Positions 47,401 to 58,554 of a stretch of 64,000 nucleotides of DNA are shown one piece after another. Source of the stretch: Gentiana macrophylla (taxonomy: Eukaryota > Streptophyta > Magnoliopsida > Gentianales > Gentianaceae). The stretch covers positions 62,001 through 126,000 of the forward strand of contig JAOBSW010001132.1 of NCBI GenBank assembly GCA_026214975.1, read 5' to 3'. Positions within the stretch are counted from its first letter, which is position 1. Every line of letters starts with the position of its first letter. Position numbers and translations under genes: made by a program. The notes beneath the pieces were generated by a model. The model was not told where the DNA came from, ran no database searches, and was given only the letters and a program-made list of their open reading frames with translations.

Positions 47401-47577
47401 AGAACCAAGCACGTTGATGTGAGACATTATTTTATAAGACATCTTGTTGAAAAGAAAGATGTGGTGGTTCTTTACATCCCTACTAAAGATCAACTTGCTG
47501 ATATTTTCACAAAACCATTGGATAGTGAAAAATTTGCTAAGTTAAGGACTGAACTTGGAATTATAAAAGTTGACTGA
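44418..47577 (+). pseudogene. SIRE pol: protease, integrase, reverse transcriptase, RNase H
   Basis: Copia-order pol. Protease: WYFDSGCSRHMT (about 44430-44466) with the DSG active-site motif. Integrase: zinc region with WLWHKKLNHLN and CDACQQGK (44820-44957), first Asp in MHMDLFGP (45020), the segment carrying the second Asp damaged around 45200-45240, and the third catalytic residue region GTPQQNGVAERRNRTL (about 45297). Reverse transcriptase: [41 protein letters not shown] just after a TAG at 46627. RNase H: YSDSDYAGCKIDRKSAT, STAEAEYIAAG and the C-terminal DQLADIFTKPLD. Frameshifts near 45235 and 46305 and stops at 46627, 47170 and 47335 disable it; the end is TGA 47575-47577. Confidence 0.94.
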
Positions 47578-47600
47578 TAAATCTATGATCAGCAATGTAC

Positions 47601-47791
47601 TGGAATTCACCAAGGGGATTAATCTTTGCTATGTTGGGTGAGCTCACATAGCAGATTAGTCATTGGTATCAACAATTCCATGTACTCATTTATGTTTGGA
47701 CAATTGAGCAAATGAAGTTGCCAAGGGGATTGGTCTTTGTCCTGTTGGGTGAGCTCACTTGACAGATCAGTCATTGGTATTAAACTTCATT
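47601..47791 (+). promoter_or_regulatory. Duplicated RNA hairpin module between pol and envelope-like ORF
   Basis: Two copies of a module of about 80 nt, each with three nested helices. Copy 1: outer TGGAATT/AATTCCA (47601-47607, 47674-47680), ACCAA/TTGGT (47609-47613, 47663-47667), inner AATCT-TT bulge-GCTATGT with ACATAGCAGATT (47621-47634, 47646-47657). Copy 2: outer AATGAAGTT/AACTTCATT (47711-47719, 47783-47791), CCAA/TTGG (47721-47724, 47774-47777), inner GGTCT-TT bulge-GTCCTGT with ACTTGACAGATC (47732-47745, 47757-47768; two mismatches). Both apical loops read TGGGTGAGCTC, holding the palindrome GAGCTC. The structure is seen in the sequence; a role such as RNA dimerisation, packaging or expression of the downstream ORF is inference. 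Confidence 0.7.
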
Positions 47792-48250
47792 TTGTATTAT
47801 CAATTGGACAAAACAAGAAGAATTAAAGATCAACAGAGTAACATTGTCAGCTGGCTGCTGAGACATTATGTCAGCAGGCTGCTGAGCCAAGTCTATTGAT
47901 GGCAAAGGCTGTTGAGACATACGTTACACAGTCAAACTTTAACAAGTCAAAAAGCAAAAGACCGGGATATTTATCTTATCTTAATAACCGCAGTTACACG
48001 ATCGGACGGTTACAACTCTTTATGGGTCAGTTATGGGACATGTGGCAAGATCTCATTTATTCAAATTTAATCGTGGTTAATGCTACAGTACGTGTACAGT
48101 GCATTATCAGACACTTTCAACTACCTCTCCCTATATATACAGACATATACACATTGTTCCTACTTACAAATCTCAGATTGATATTTCTCTGCAAGTACTT
48201 TGTGTGAACACAGATTTGAAAAGCTCTCTTCTTCATCTTTCTCACTTCTA
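47792..48250 (+). other. SIRE spacer upstream of the envelope-like ORF
   Basis: Non-coding in this copy. It includes CAGCTGGCTGCTGAG-type short repeats around 47848-47890 and CTCCCTATATATACAGACA (48127-48145). That TATA-like sequence lies about 105 bp before the envelope-like ATG and could be a subgenomic promoter; this is inference from a weak motif. Confidence 0.4.
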
Positions 48251-48810
48251 ATGACGGATAAAGCTGATGTTCATATTGGAACCAGTCAAAGTGTGAGAGG
48301 ATATGTTACTGACTGTCATAAAACTGAGTTAGACATCAACATTGGTAGAAGAATCAGAAGGGTTGCTGGGTTAGAAAATGTTATCAATAGAAGATTGGAA
48401 AGAATTTCATATGTAAATGTTTTGGAATTCTGGAAGAACATTTTCATACATGAAGGTAGAGAGGCCTTCACTACAACGGTTAATGGCAGAGAGATAGAAA
48501 TTACTTCAGATCTACTGAGAGAAGTATTTCATTTTGGACCTGGAAATAATGCTCTTACCAATCCAGAATTGATGAATCTGCCAAGAATGAAGTTTGTTGG
48601 TACAATAAAGACAAATGAGACAATACCATCATCTCTAGCCATTAATGTGAGGCACATTGGATATGAATATAATCTACTGAGCAAGTTAATTGCCAAGACC
48701 ATTTTGGGATTCACTGGGAGTCTAGATACACTTTCTGGACCAAAGATAGACCTACTGATCATCATCTGCAGAAGTATGAAGTTTGATTGGGCTGGTTTGT
48801 TTATACACTA
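48251..48810 (+). pseudogene. SIRE envelope-like ORF, N-terminal part
   Basis: Starts at ATG 48251 (MTDKADVHIGTSQSV); the same frame is open a little further upstream but without an ATG. About 187 codons are open until the Athila-like insertion at 48811. The segment with VNVLEFWKNIFIHEGREAF, VNGREIEITSDLLREVFHFG and IDLLIIICRSMKFDWAGLF resembles the domain commonly annotated as a putative plant transposon protein. The minus-strand SIRE element has the matching stretch near 63900-63950 (IIYNNLDFDWATNIF). In SIRE elements this ORF follows pol and has been called envelope-like from its position; this part shows no signal peptide or membrane segment. The frame resumes unshifted at 56216. Confidence 0.82.
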
Positions 48811-50657
48811 TGATGGGAGTCAACTTTACGTGATTCCGGTGCATTTTCCACCCCCGTTTATCCCGCTTTTAGCACATTCTCGGTGTTTTTAGACCATTTT
48901 CGGGTAATATCGTGAGTTTATAGCACGGGGAGTAAATCCGTCGCTTTGATGGTTTACTACCTCTTTTTAGTGATATTAACCCATTACCGAGCACTTTTAC
49001 CCTCCGGAATCGTTTGTGTGTGTTGTTCGTTCATGAGATTGTATGGTCTAGGTGTCATGAGAACCTGGAAGGCAAATATTTATGATGAGAAGTATGATCA
49101 AGGTGCATGAATGAGCCAAGGAAGAAGAAAAATGAAGAAAAGGAAGAAAAATAGTTGGTATCTTCACGCTACGTTCTGTTCAGAAGAAATTTGACCTATG
49201 ATGGAGGCATTTTATGGTCTTTGTCTCTGCATGAAAGTTGTAGATAATTGAAATATTTTTCCAACGCATTTTGAATCACTCAATTCGGAGTTCTACACGC
49301 GATGATATCATGGTTTTACTGCAGCTAGAAAACTGTCAAATGTCTAACGCGCGTTTGGAACCATTTCAAACGCGCGTTTCAGCCCCAAACTCTCTGTTCG
49401 TGAAGCCCTTTCTTCAAACACACGTTTGGGACTTTAAACCAGCGTTTTGCTGAAGAAAAACGCATGTTTGGGACCTTTCAAACGTGCGTTTGGGGCCGTT
49501 TTCTGCAAATTTTCACCCTATCTATAAATACAACCTCCAACGAACTTCACTCTATCTTTTTCACAACCTTGGGCACTCTTTGACCCATTTTCTTTTTATT
49601 ATTGTAATAGTTAATTTCCACTTCCCTTAGCTTAAAAACACCAAAACATAGGTAGATTTTACCCCCTCTTAGCTTAGATTTCCATTTTCTCTCCTACGAT
49701 TTCACCTTTTGTGTGAAGCTTTTTATTGTACTTTTGGATCTCAACTCGAATTTCTCTCAATTTATGGTATATTTCTCTTCTATTTTACTTATTATGGCTT
49801 CCATTTTCTGTTTTGTATATGTTTTGATTAGTATAATGGGTAGCTAATTCCCTTTCATAGTCGAATCATGTGAAATTTGGTGAAATCACCCTTTGGGTGA
49901 TGAAATTGGGAGTGGGTAGTGCTTTTTATTGTTTAATCTTGCTTGTTTCACGTCTTAGAACTTGTTATAACAGATTTGGGCTAGATTAGCTACCTAGGTC
50001 AAAAATCACACACATCAATCTTGAGAGTTGTTCAGATAGAGAGATGTGGGAAAAGGGGTTCTAAGATCGCGGCGTAGACTCGGCTTAGTTGTTAAGCCCG
50101 AGCCCAATGCGAGGTTACTCATTTTCACGTTTAAGCGGCTCTAGTGCATATCATGTCTTGTTAGTGAATCTTCTTTCGGGAAGGGTAGTTAGCATGGCAT
50201 AAGGTGTTAGGAAAGAGTTGTTCAGACCTTAGCACCGGGATTAGGAGTTTGCACCCGTGAAATTGAATGTGAGAGTTCGTTTGTTATAATGCGCACTCCC
50301 GGTTTTGTCTATCCTTGGGGTTGAAACTAGCTATCTCGATCATGGTTCGGCTATGTCACTTAATCTATCTTTAAAATCTAGTAGTTTATTCTTCTTTCTT
50401 TCTTTTCTATCTTTAGACTCGTCGGTAGAAATCACTTTAGTGTCGTTGTAGTGAACAAGCACTTTAAAAAGATTGATCACCTAGACTAAGTAACACGTTC
50501 ACTTTGGTACTCACAAATACTTTTCCCTTGGGTTCGACCTCGTACTCCTGTAGCTATGCTAGCAATCGACCCGGTACACTGCCGGTTAGAGAGTTAGTTT
50601 ACCCACGGTTTCGAGTCTTTATAAATTGTTTTTGAAGGGTGAATTTTAGCTCAATCA
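48811..50657 (+). repeat. 5' LTR of the Athila-like element
   Basis: 1,847 bp. A TATA box, TATAAATA, lies at 49523-49530, preceded by an array of AAACGCGCGTTT-type palindromes (49345-49493). Confidence 0.95.
49345..49493 (+). promoter_or_regulatory. AAACGCGCGTTT palindrome array upstream of LTR TATA box
   Basis: AACGCGCGTTTGG (49345), AAACGCGCGTTT (49368), AAACACACGTTTGGG (49416), AAACGCATGTTT (49458) and AAACGTGCGTTTGG (49480) lie 30-180 bp before TATAAATA. The same array is in the 3' LTR at about 54903-55050. Their placement suggests transcription-factor sites; the CGCG core matches the known CAMTA-type CGCG box, which is inference. Confidence 0.6.
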
Positions 50658-50660
50658 AAA

Positions 50661-50678
50661 TGGCGCCGTTGCCGGGGA
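50661..50678 (+). other. Primer binding site, tRNA-Asp
   Basis: TGGCGCCGTTGCCGGGGA, three bases after the LTR end, complementary to the 3' end of plant tRNA-Asp. Confidence 0.93.
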
Positions 50679-50870
50679 ATATGTTTTTGTGATATCTTGT
50701 AAGTGAACCGAAAGCTTAGGCCTAGGTTGTTTTCTTTTTTTTCTTTTTCTTTTTTTTCTTCTTGATGATGGTTTTTTTGTTGAAAGTCACCACCTATTGC
50801 GGTGGTGGTGGTGACTAGATACCGTGATTGTGTTCTTGTTGTTTTCTGAGATCTTGCAGCTTGAGCTTAA

Positions 50871-51408
50871 ATGGATGGATTTTTCGATCAATACTACTCA
50901 CCTAAACAACAATACCCCTACCAACCTCAGGCACCTGAACAAAGTTAGTGCCCTAGTGCATGCCAAAGTCAAAATTATGGTTATTCAAGTTATGAGCCAC
51001 AACATTATGAGGGTTGTCCGAACCCTAGTGCTTATCAGGATTACGGTGTTCATACTCAACGTGTTGATAGCTTCACCCAGATTCAGCCACTTGATCAGAG
51101 TTTGGCATGGCAAGAGGCCTACTACTCACCTCCATTGAATCAAAGTCAGTATGATCAGTTTCCCCCCATTCCACAAGAAGACTTCACCGACATTGAAATA
51201 CAAATGGATTAATTTTTATTGAACGCGAGTTTGATTCAAATGAAGAAGGATATGCAAGAGTTCGATAGAAGATTTGACTCGGCGTAAGAAATCTTGAAGA
51301 CCGGATGGGGCAATTGATTGAAAAGAGGAGGCATGAGAAAGAGGAAGAGACATGTGCAATAGCGGTGGTGCGGGATGATGATGTTATCACCGAAAAAGTT
51401 CGAGGTTG
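50871..51408 (+). pseudogene. Gag-tail-like remnant of the Athila-like element
   Basis: From ATG 50871 a Q/Y/P-rich frame (MDGFFDQYYSPKQQYPYQPQ) runs to TAG 50946 and then stays open in the same frame to the TAA at about 51210. A helical, charged stretch follows, and in a shifted frame a segment reading LEDRMGQLIEKRR (about 51290-51335). Low-complexity linkers followed by such a helix are common near the C-terminus of plant Gypsy gag proteins. No zinc knuckle is visible. Broken by stops and one shift; the gag assignment is tentative. Confidence 0.5.
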
Positions 51409-52209
51409 AGTGAGGTTGATGATTCAGTTTGCCATGATGAGATTTCTGAGCCAGATAGTGAGTTGGGATTGCTCATAGTGCCACCTCCTATTGCGATATT
51501 TGATTATGGCAAATTTCACGTTCTACCTATTGCACCTTCACCCCTTGAGATGAAAATTGATGATACCTTGGTGGAATGTGTGGTGGAACAGACCATTGTT
51601 ATGACTGAGCAAGAATTTTTTGGTGATGAAGATAGCTCGTTTTGGGATGAAGAGGAGTTGCAAGACTTGGAAATGGAGGAGGTGCAACTTTTATCTATTA
51701 CACTGTCTCCCGATGAAATACGAGATGATGACTTGGAGGGGTGTACGATAGATTTGAGCACACTGTTTGATAAGACACAATTAGAGTCGAAAGAGAAACT
51801 GGGATCGCCCATTTCACCCTCAGTCCCAATTGAAGTAAATGAAGATGTCGTTATGAAGAGTGTGGTGAAATCGTATGAGACTGAAGAGCCATTTATGGTA
51901 GAGCTACCGGGAAAAGTGGAGATTATTAGCATGCCGGTCCCGGATTATTACACTCTTCCACCTTGTGTTGATGAGTATTATGCGATTGATTTTGCGTACT
52001 TACCGGTAGATGGAGCTCATAGAATTTGTAAAAGGGGACAACTACCATGGAATGGCAATTACAAGAAGAAGGTGATGAGAGATTTTGACAAAAGAGGATT
52101 CCCGAGTTGGGAAATGGTAACATCGAGGGCCATGAGAGGTAAGTTTCTAGCGAACTCGGTGCTCGTGATGCTTGCTATTTTTAGTCTTCTTGAGTTGTTG
52201 ATCTTTTGA
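51406..52209 (+). CDS. Acidic ORF of the Athila-like element, function unknown
   Basis: 268 codons open to TGA 52207-52209. There is no ATG at the left end: the frame's first codon here is TTG (51406) and the first internal Met is well inside. It is strongly acidic (EVDDSVCHDEISEPDSELG; EDSSFWDEEELQDLEMEEVQ), with a basic C-terminal part around codons 210-245 (RICKRGQLPWNGNYKKKVMR) and a hydrophobic tail (VLVMLAIFSLLELLIF) that could be a membrane segment. I do not recognise the family. It has no polymerase, protease or integrase motif. Being the only long intact frame in a young element, it may be under some constraint or simply not yet decayed. Confidence 0.5.
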   Translation: MSEVDDSVCHDEISEPDSELGLLIVPPPIAIFDYGKFHVLPIAPSPLEMKIDDTLVECVVEQTIVMTEQEFFGDEDSSFWDEEELQDLEMEEVQLLSITLSPDEIRDDDLEGCTIDLSTLFDKTQLESKEKLGSPISPSVPIEVNEDVVMKSVVKSYETEEPFMVELPGKVEIISMPVPDYYTLPPCVDEYYAIDFAYLPVDGAHRICKRGQLPWNGNYKKKVMRDFDKRGFPSWEMVTSRAMRGKFLANSVLVMLAIFSLLELLIF

Positions 52210-54356
52210 GCTCAGATTTTGGTTGATGGTTTTGGTGATACTTGTTTGAAATAAAATATTTGAATTGTTGTTTTGAGTCTTTTGAGGTATGAGTCCGTTT
52301 AGTGCCACTACGTCGATGCTAACGACGTTAAACAAAGCACTTCTACCTTTTCTCGCCTGTGCCAGTAGTATAACTTTGGAAACATTGGCACCGTATAAGT
52401 CATCTTGTCGAGCCAACGACGTAAAACAAAGGCACTTGGGGGAGGCAACCCACATTTTTGGTAGTAATAATGTGTTTGGAGTGGTCTTTGGGTGCAAGAG
52501 GGGAGAGTTTTGTCTTAAAAGAGAAGTTGGGGTGAGAATTTCCTTTTGGTTCTGGCTTTTGTACATAGACGGGGATGTTTTTATGTGAGCCTCTGTGGCC
52601 TTATTTTATGCATGGATGCTCTGTGTTTCTTTTGATTATCTTTACATCCAGTGTGATTCCCATCTAGTATGCTTGATATGCTTCGAGTCATTATTTGTGG
52701 CATGGCTTCTATTTTTTTTATATATATCTCGTATCTATCACCATCTTTTGGCACATGGACTTTTCCCTTGCATGTGTTTGCCTTGGTTTTTGTTTCTATG
52801 GTTTTAGATACTCGAGATGGAGCTTACTAAAACATGTCACGTGGGCTACTAGTGCGCCTTTCTGCCGGGTTTTGGTCAAACAGCTAAGTCTTTTACTCTT
52901 TTTATCTCTCACACACTAAGGACAGTGTTTCATTTAAGTGTGGGGTGGGAGATTTAGCCGTTTTTCTTGTTTTGATTGTTAAATGTGTTTAATATGGGGT
53001 ATGCTTAGCCTATGACCGGGCTCTAGTCGATTTTTGGGTAATTTTTAAAAAAATTTCAAGGGTTTTCAACACCGTGTTGTTTGTGTTATTTTCACATTCG
53101 AGTGGTGATCACCTTAGTAGGGCCCCGAACGTGTACACTGCGGTTTGATATTATCTTGAGAATGGAGTTTATTAATTTCACGTAAGCTACACTTTGTGCA
53201 CAATTTGATTGCTACCACCTCACATACCACTAGTCTCGAGACGAAATAGAAAGGTTCACCTAAGTAGGATACGGGATGACGGCCATGGCTTCTCTTTGAC
53301 CAACCAAAGCCAAATAAGCCTAACCCCCAACATTAGACCTTCGTAGCCCCTCTCAGCCTTGACAGAATGGTCTGACCACCATTCGTTTATAGCCGTTTTG
53401 TTACTCAGTCAGAAACCTACCTTGAGCCTCAATTATGGTCACGTTTCCTTCATTTATACCCTACGAGTGGACTTAGTCTTTTGTTAGGACACACTTGCTA
53501 AGGAAAGTGTGGGGTGGGGGAAATGATGTCTTGTGATGGGTTGGTGTTTTCTTGGTTTGGAGCTATAAGGAGAAGGGGAGCTCGTTGGACTAGTGTTTGG
53601 GTTTGGCCCAAAAAGAAAAGAAAAATCTATGAAATTTCTTCCCTCTTTCAAAAAAAAAAATTTAAATAAAAAAAATTCATTCAAAGTTCAAAATAAATTA
53701 GCTCTGGTTGAATAAAAAAGTTTGGAGAAGATTGGAATAAAGGGTTGAAATCAAAGGAATGAGCTCAAAAGTTATCTTTATGATGTTAGGGGTTGGGATA
53801 GTGAGATAGGTGCTAATGTACTCGATCTCGCCTCATGACACTTGAAACATAGTTGATTGTGGCAATGAGTTCGGGTGTGTTGGTATCCTATGGTTCACTA
53901 AGTGTTATATTGATCAAAAAGGAGTTTGGGTAATTTGTATGATAGAAATAAGGTGGTACATTTGTTGATTAAGTTCACTCGTACTTCTTTTCTCCAGTTC
54001 CCAAATTATCCCTTTCGATTAACCAAAATTACCCTAGCCTAACGTTATAACCCTTCAAGTCCTACCCGATTGTGTCTGAACATAGTGACCTTGATTAGTG
54101 GAGAGGGTAGTTGGTATGAGACGGTTGGTAGACTTTTGGTTGGGATTCAAGCCCCGACAATCACTTTGAGCACTTGGCTTTAGCTTGGCACCACACACAC
54201 TCCATTTTCTTGATAATGTTATACAGGTGTGTATATGTTCGTGTTTCTTACTTTGTGGTTACCTCAAGAGTGTGAGTAGTAGCACCTACATCACAAAGTT
54301 GAATCCCTTGGTTGGTTTTAAAACGCCTAATTTACTCGAGGGCGAGCAAAGGCTAT
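52210..54356 (+). other. Non-coding 3' internal region of the Athila-like element
   Basis: About 2.1 kb without a convincing frame; short open frames on both strands are not shared with anything recognised. PPT-like AAGTGTGGGGTGGG boxes occur at about 52938 and 53506, ahead of the true PPT. Confidence 0.7.
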
Positions 54357-54368
54357 GTGTGGGGTGGT
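54357..54368 (+). other. Polypurine tract of the Athila-like element
   Basis: GTGTGGGGTGGT directly before the 3' LTR start. Confidence 0.8.
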
Positions 54369-56215
54369 TGATGGGAGTCAACTTTACGTGATTCCGGTGC
54401 ATTTTCCACCCCCGTTTATCCCGCTTTTAGCACATTCTAGGTGTTTTTTGACCATTTTCGGGTAATATCGTGAGTTTATAGCACGGGGAGTAAATCCGTC
54501 GCTTTGATGGTTTACTACCTCTTTTTAGTGATATTAACCCATTCCCGATCACTTTTACCCTCCGGAATCGTTTGTGTGTGTTGTTCGTTCATGAGATTGT
54601 AGGGTCTAGGTGTCATGAGAACCCGGAAGGCGAAGATTTATGATGAGAAGTATGATCAAGGTGCAAGAATGAGCCAAGGAATAAGAAAAATGAAGAAAAG
54701 GAAGAAAAATAGTTGGTATCTTCACGCTACGTTCTGTTCAGAAGCACTTTTACCTATGATGGAGGCATTTTATGGTATTAGTCTCTTCATGAAAGTTGTA
54801 GATAATTGAAATATATTTCCAACGCATTTTCAATCACTCAATTCGGAGTTCTACACGCAAAGATATCATAGTTTTACTGCAGATAGAAAACTGTCAAGTC
54901 TCAAACGCGCGTTTGGAACCATTTCAAACGCGCGTTTCAGCCCCAAACTCTCTGTTCGTGAAGCCCTTTCTTCAAACGCACGTTAGGGAGTTTAAACCAG
55001 CGTTTGGATGAAGCAAAACGCACGTTTGGGACCTTTCAAACGTGCGTTTGGGGCCGTTTTCTGCAAATTTTCACCCTATCTATAAATACAACCTCCAACG
55101 AACTTCACTCTATCTTTTTCACAACCTTGGGCACTCTTTGACCCATTTTCTTTTGATTATTGTAATAGTTAATTTCCACTTCCCTTAGCTTAAAAACACC
55201 AAAACATAGGTAGATTTTACCCCCTCTTAGCTTAGATTTCCATTTTCTCTCATAAGATTTCACCTTTTGTGTAAAGCTTTTTATTGTACTTTTGGATCTC
55301 AACTCAAATTTCTCTCAATTTATGGTATATTTCTCTTCTATTTTACTTATTATGGCTTCCATTTTCTGTTTTGTATATGTTTTGATTAGTATAATGGGTA
55401 GCTAATTCCCTTTCATAGTCGAATCATGTGAAATTTGGTGAAATCACCCTTTGGGTGATTAAATTGGGAGTGGGTAGTGCTTTTTATTGTTTAATCTTGC
55501 TTGTTTCACGTCTTAGAACTTGTTATAACAGATTTGGGCTAGATTAGCTACCTAGGTCAAAAATCACAAACATCAATCTTGAGAGTTGTTCAGATAGAGA
55601 GATGTGGGAAAAGGGGTTCTAAGACCACGGCGTAGACTCGGCTTAGTTGTTAAGCCCGAGCCCAATGCGAGGTTACTCGTTTTCACGTTTAAGCGGCTCT
55701 TGTGCATATCATGTCTTGTTAGTGAATCTTCTTTCGTGAAGGGTAGTTAGCATGGCATAAGGTGTTAGGAGAGAGTTGTTCAGACCTTAGCACCGGGATT
55801 AGGAGTTTGCACCCGTGAAATTGAATGTGAGAGTTCGTTTTTTATAATGCACACTCCCAGTTTTGTCTATCCTTGGGGTTGAAACTAGCTATCTCGATCA
55901 TGGTTCAGCTATGTCCCTTAATCTATCTTTAAAATCTAGTAGTTTAATCTTCTTTCTTTCTTTTCTATCTTTAGACTCGTCTGTAGAAATCACTTTAGTG
56001 TCGTTGTAGTGAACAAGCACTTTAAAAAGATTGATCACCTAGACTAAGTAACACGTTCACTTTGGTACTCACAAACACTTTTCCCTTGGGTTCGACCTCG
56101 TACTCCTGTAGCTATGCTAGCAATCGACCCGGTACACTGCCGGTTAGAGAGTTAGTTTACCCACGGTTTCGAGTCTTTATAAATTGTTTTTGAAGGGTGA
56201 ATTTTAGCTCCATCA
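54369..56215 (+). repeat. 3' LTR of the Athila-like element
   Basis: 1,847 bp, the same length as the 5' LTR, with TATAAATA at 55081-55088 and the palindrome array before it. Followed by target copy CACTA (56216-56220). Confidence 0.95.
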
Positions 56216-58554
56216 CACTACATGAAGAAGGTGTTTACTGAAGAACCACAGTAGACTACTGAATCTGCACCTGCTATGGAAATTGATACAACGGTACAAG
56301 AACCTGACATTTCTGCAATAGTTCATGGGGAAGAGGAACATGTTGCTAACCCTGCTGATGAGCATGTAAGTCAGGAGGAACCAAGTGTGGAGCAGATGGA
56401 GGTGGTTGGTATAAATTTACAACCAGAAGAACCTACTGACCTGGAATCATCTGTTGAAGAAACTTTGAATCTACTTGTTGAGACCTTTGGAGGACAACAA
56501 GTTGAACAAGCTGCTGCAAGGAAGCCTTCAATGCCTTTTGAAAGAAAGGAGAAGAAAAGAAAAGAATGATATGTTGATCCTAAACTGAAGCTGGTGGCTG
56601 ACTACTTTCAATGGAAGTTTGGTTATTACAAGAAACAAAAATCATCTGCTGAGCCAATGACAGACTTTGAAGAATGGGCTTTTGAAAATTTGGAGGTGGA
56701 AAACCTACTTGACCTGGTCAATACCTCCCTGTTGGAAATGAGGTTAATGGAAATTATTGACAGAGAAAAGGGAGAAGGAAGCATCTTGTTTAAGGATCCT
56801 AGGGATGCACCAGACAGTGACGATTCATCATCCTCTGACTCTGATGATGATCATCCCCCACATCATGGAGAAGCCAGTGGAACTGCTATGTTAAATGAAC
56901 CATGTGTAGAACAGTCCACTGATGCTGGCAAGCTTGCTGAGGGCCAGCAGACTAGTCAAATGGATGAGGATCTGGAAGATCTCACTATAGATGATTTGGA
57001 GGCTCTAATTAATGATGGAATGAATCTTGGAAGTAACAGGATGGTTGGCACATCTGATACATTCAAAGTTGTGGAGCCTGAAGTGAATCCTGATGATCAG
57101 CAGACTGAAAATCTTGATGAGGAAAGGGTTTTTGAACTTAGTGAGCCTGATATCAGTTCTGAAGATTCAATTCAATATCAGGAGTGGTTTGATACTCAGG
57201 GCACAATAGCTAAATCTGTTGAGAATCTACAGAAGATTGCTAATGCTGGAGGATTCCTAGAGGAAAACAAGGCTACTTTTCCTTTCATTTGTGTAGAATT
57301 AAAAGTCCTACTCACTGAGGAATAGACAGTGATTGGACAAAGATTGGACATGGTGATGGGTTTTGAAGAATCACCATTACGTTTTGAGGAGGTTCAGGCT
57401 GCTGAGGTTCAAACAGCACCTGAACAAAGGTCGGAACTGGTGGTGCAGGTTGTTGAGGACCAAACAGCACCTGGACAAAGGTTAGAACTGTCAATGGGTT
57501 TGGAGGAAACCCCTGCTATTGTTGAAGAATAGGCTACTGTAGTTGAGCCTACTGTAGTATAGGTCACCGAAGGGAATGATAGTCAGCAGACTGTTGTTAT
57601 TGATGAGGATGAACAGCTGTTGGACTATGACTTCAGTGATGAGGAGTTTCAAATGCCTGATGAAGAACCTATTGCAGCTGAACCACAACAGGCATTTGTA
57701 CCAGTTTTTTAGGAACCTGCCCAAGATCCAATCTTTGAGGAAATTTTTGAAGATATAATTGAGGAAGGTCCTAACCCTGCGGGAAGGGATATGAGCTGGG
57801 CCATGGTTGTCAGCAGACAGAGGGTACAATACAATGTTGAAGAGCCTGCTGATGATGCTGCTGGACATATGGCTGGAGGAATGGCTGGTGGAGTACCAGC
57901 ACAAGTGTTGGATGCGTTGAGGGCAGTCAAAAGTGACATTACAAGGTTAAGAACTCAACTTGACAGACAAGAGCAAAGATTTGAAGACTTAATGAATCTA
58001 GTGGAAAATAGATGAAGGACTACTGAAGCTGTTGCTTCCAATATTACTTCCACTCAATATGCTCTTGCTGACCTTGCTCTAGATGTAAAAGGAATTAAAC
58101 AAGGCAATACACGGAAGGAGAAGTTCTTGAAAGAGCAGTTTGCCTCCATTCACCAGAAACTTGACAAACTTGCTGAGGCACCCAAGCATGCTATGGCTGA
58201 GCATGCTTGAACACTTCACTCTGCTGGATTGGATCCTAAGATTACTGAGAGGATCAATCTACTGGAGCAGACAATGGAAGGGAGGATCACTACTGTTGAC
58301 ACCAGAACAGAAATCATGGAGGGTCAACTGAACAACTTGGTGATCACGCAGGAAAGTGTTCATGGTCTGCTGTCCTATTTTGTTGATGATGTCAATAAGG
58401 GGAAAGAGAGCCAAACAGCAGTAGCAAAAGAGGCTGCTAGAATTTTTGCACAAAAGAAATGGGAGGCTGACACCAATACATTCAGAGAACCTGCACCTAG
58501 CAGACTTCCACTGACTGATGACCTCTTCAAGGAATACAAGAAGCTATATTACAA
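56216..58554 (+). pseudogene. SIRE envelope-like ORF, central part
   Basis: Continues the frame cut at 48810 without a shift. It is broken by in-frame stops at about 56252, 56567, 57323, 57530, 57557, 57710, 58013 and 58208 but keeps one frame throughout. The product is very acidic, with EEEHVANPADEHVSQEEPSV, then a D/S-rich tract (DDSSSSDSDDD, about 56820-56850). Coiled-coil-like helices follow: VLDALRAVKSDITRLRTQLD (about 57905-57965) and KITERINLLEQTMEGRITTV (about 58235-58295). Most stops could come from single C-to-T or G-to-A changes. The frame is interrupted by a solo LTR at 58555 and resumes at 60306. Confidence 0.8.

Larger units (their letters stand above)
48811..56215 (+). mobile_element. 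Non-autonomous Gypsy (Athila-like) LTR element
   Basis: A 7.4-kb element inserted in the SIRE envelope-like ORF with target duplication CACTA (48806-48810, 56216-56220). LTRs are 48811-50657 and 54369-56215, both 1,847 bp (TGATGGGAG to TCAATCA/TCCATCA), with a few percent differences at most by eye, so it is fairly young. The PBS is complementary to tRNA-Asp, as in Athila-like Gypsy elements. The 3.7-kb interior has no protease, reverse transcriptase or integrase, only a gag-tail-like remnant and an acidic ORF. It must rely on a related autonomous element. Confidence 0.93.

Noticed and set aside
51516..52123. Minus-strand serine-rich frames opposite the acidic ORF
   Set aside because: A serine-rich antisense frame is expected opposite Asp/Glu-rich coding sequence.
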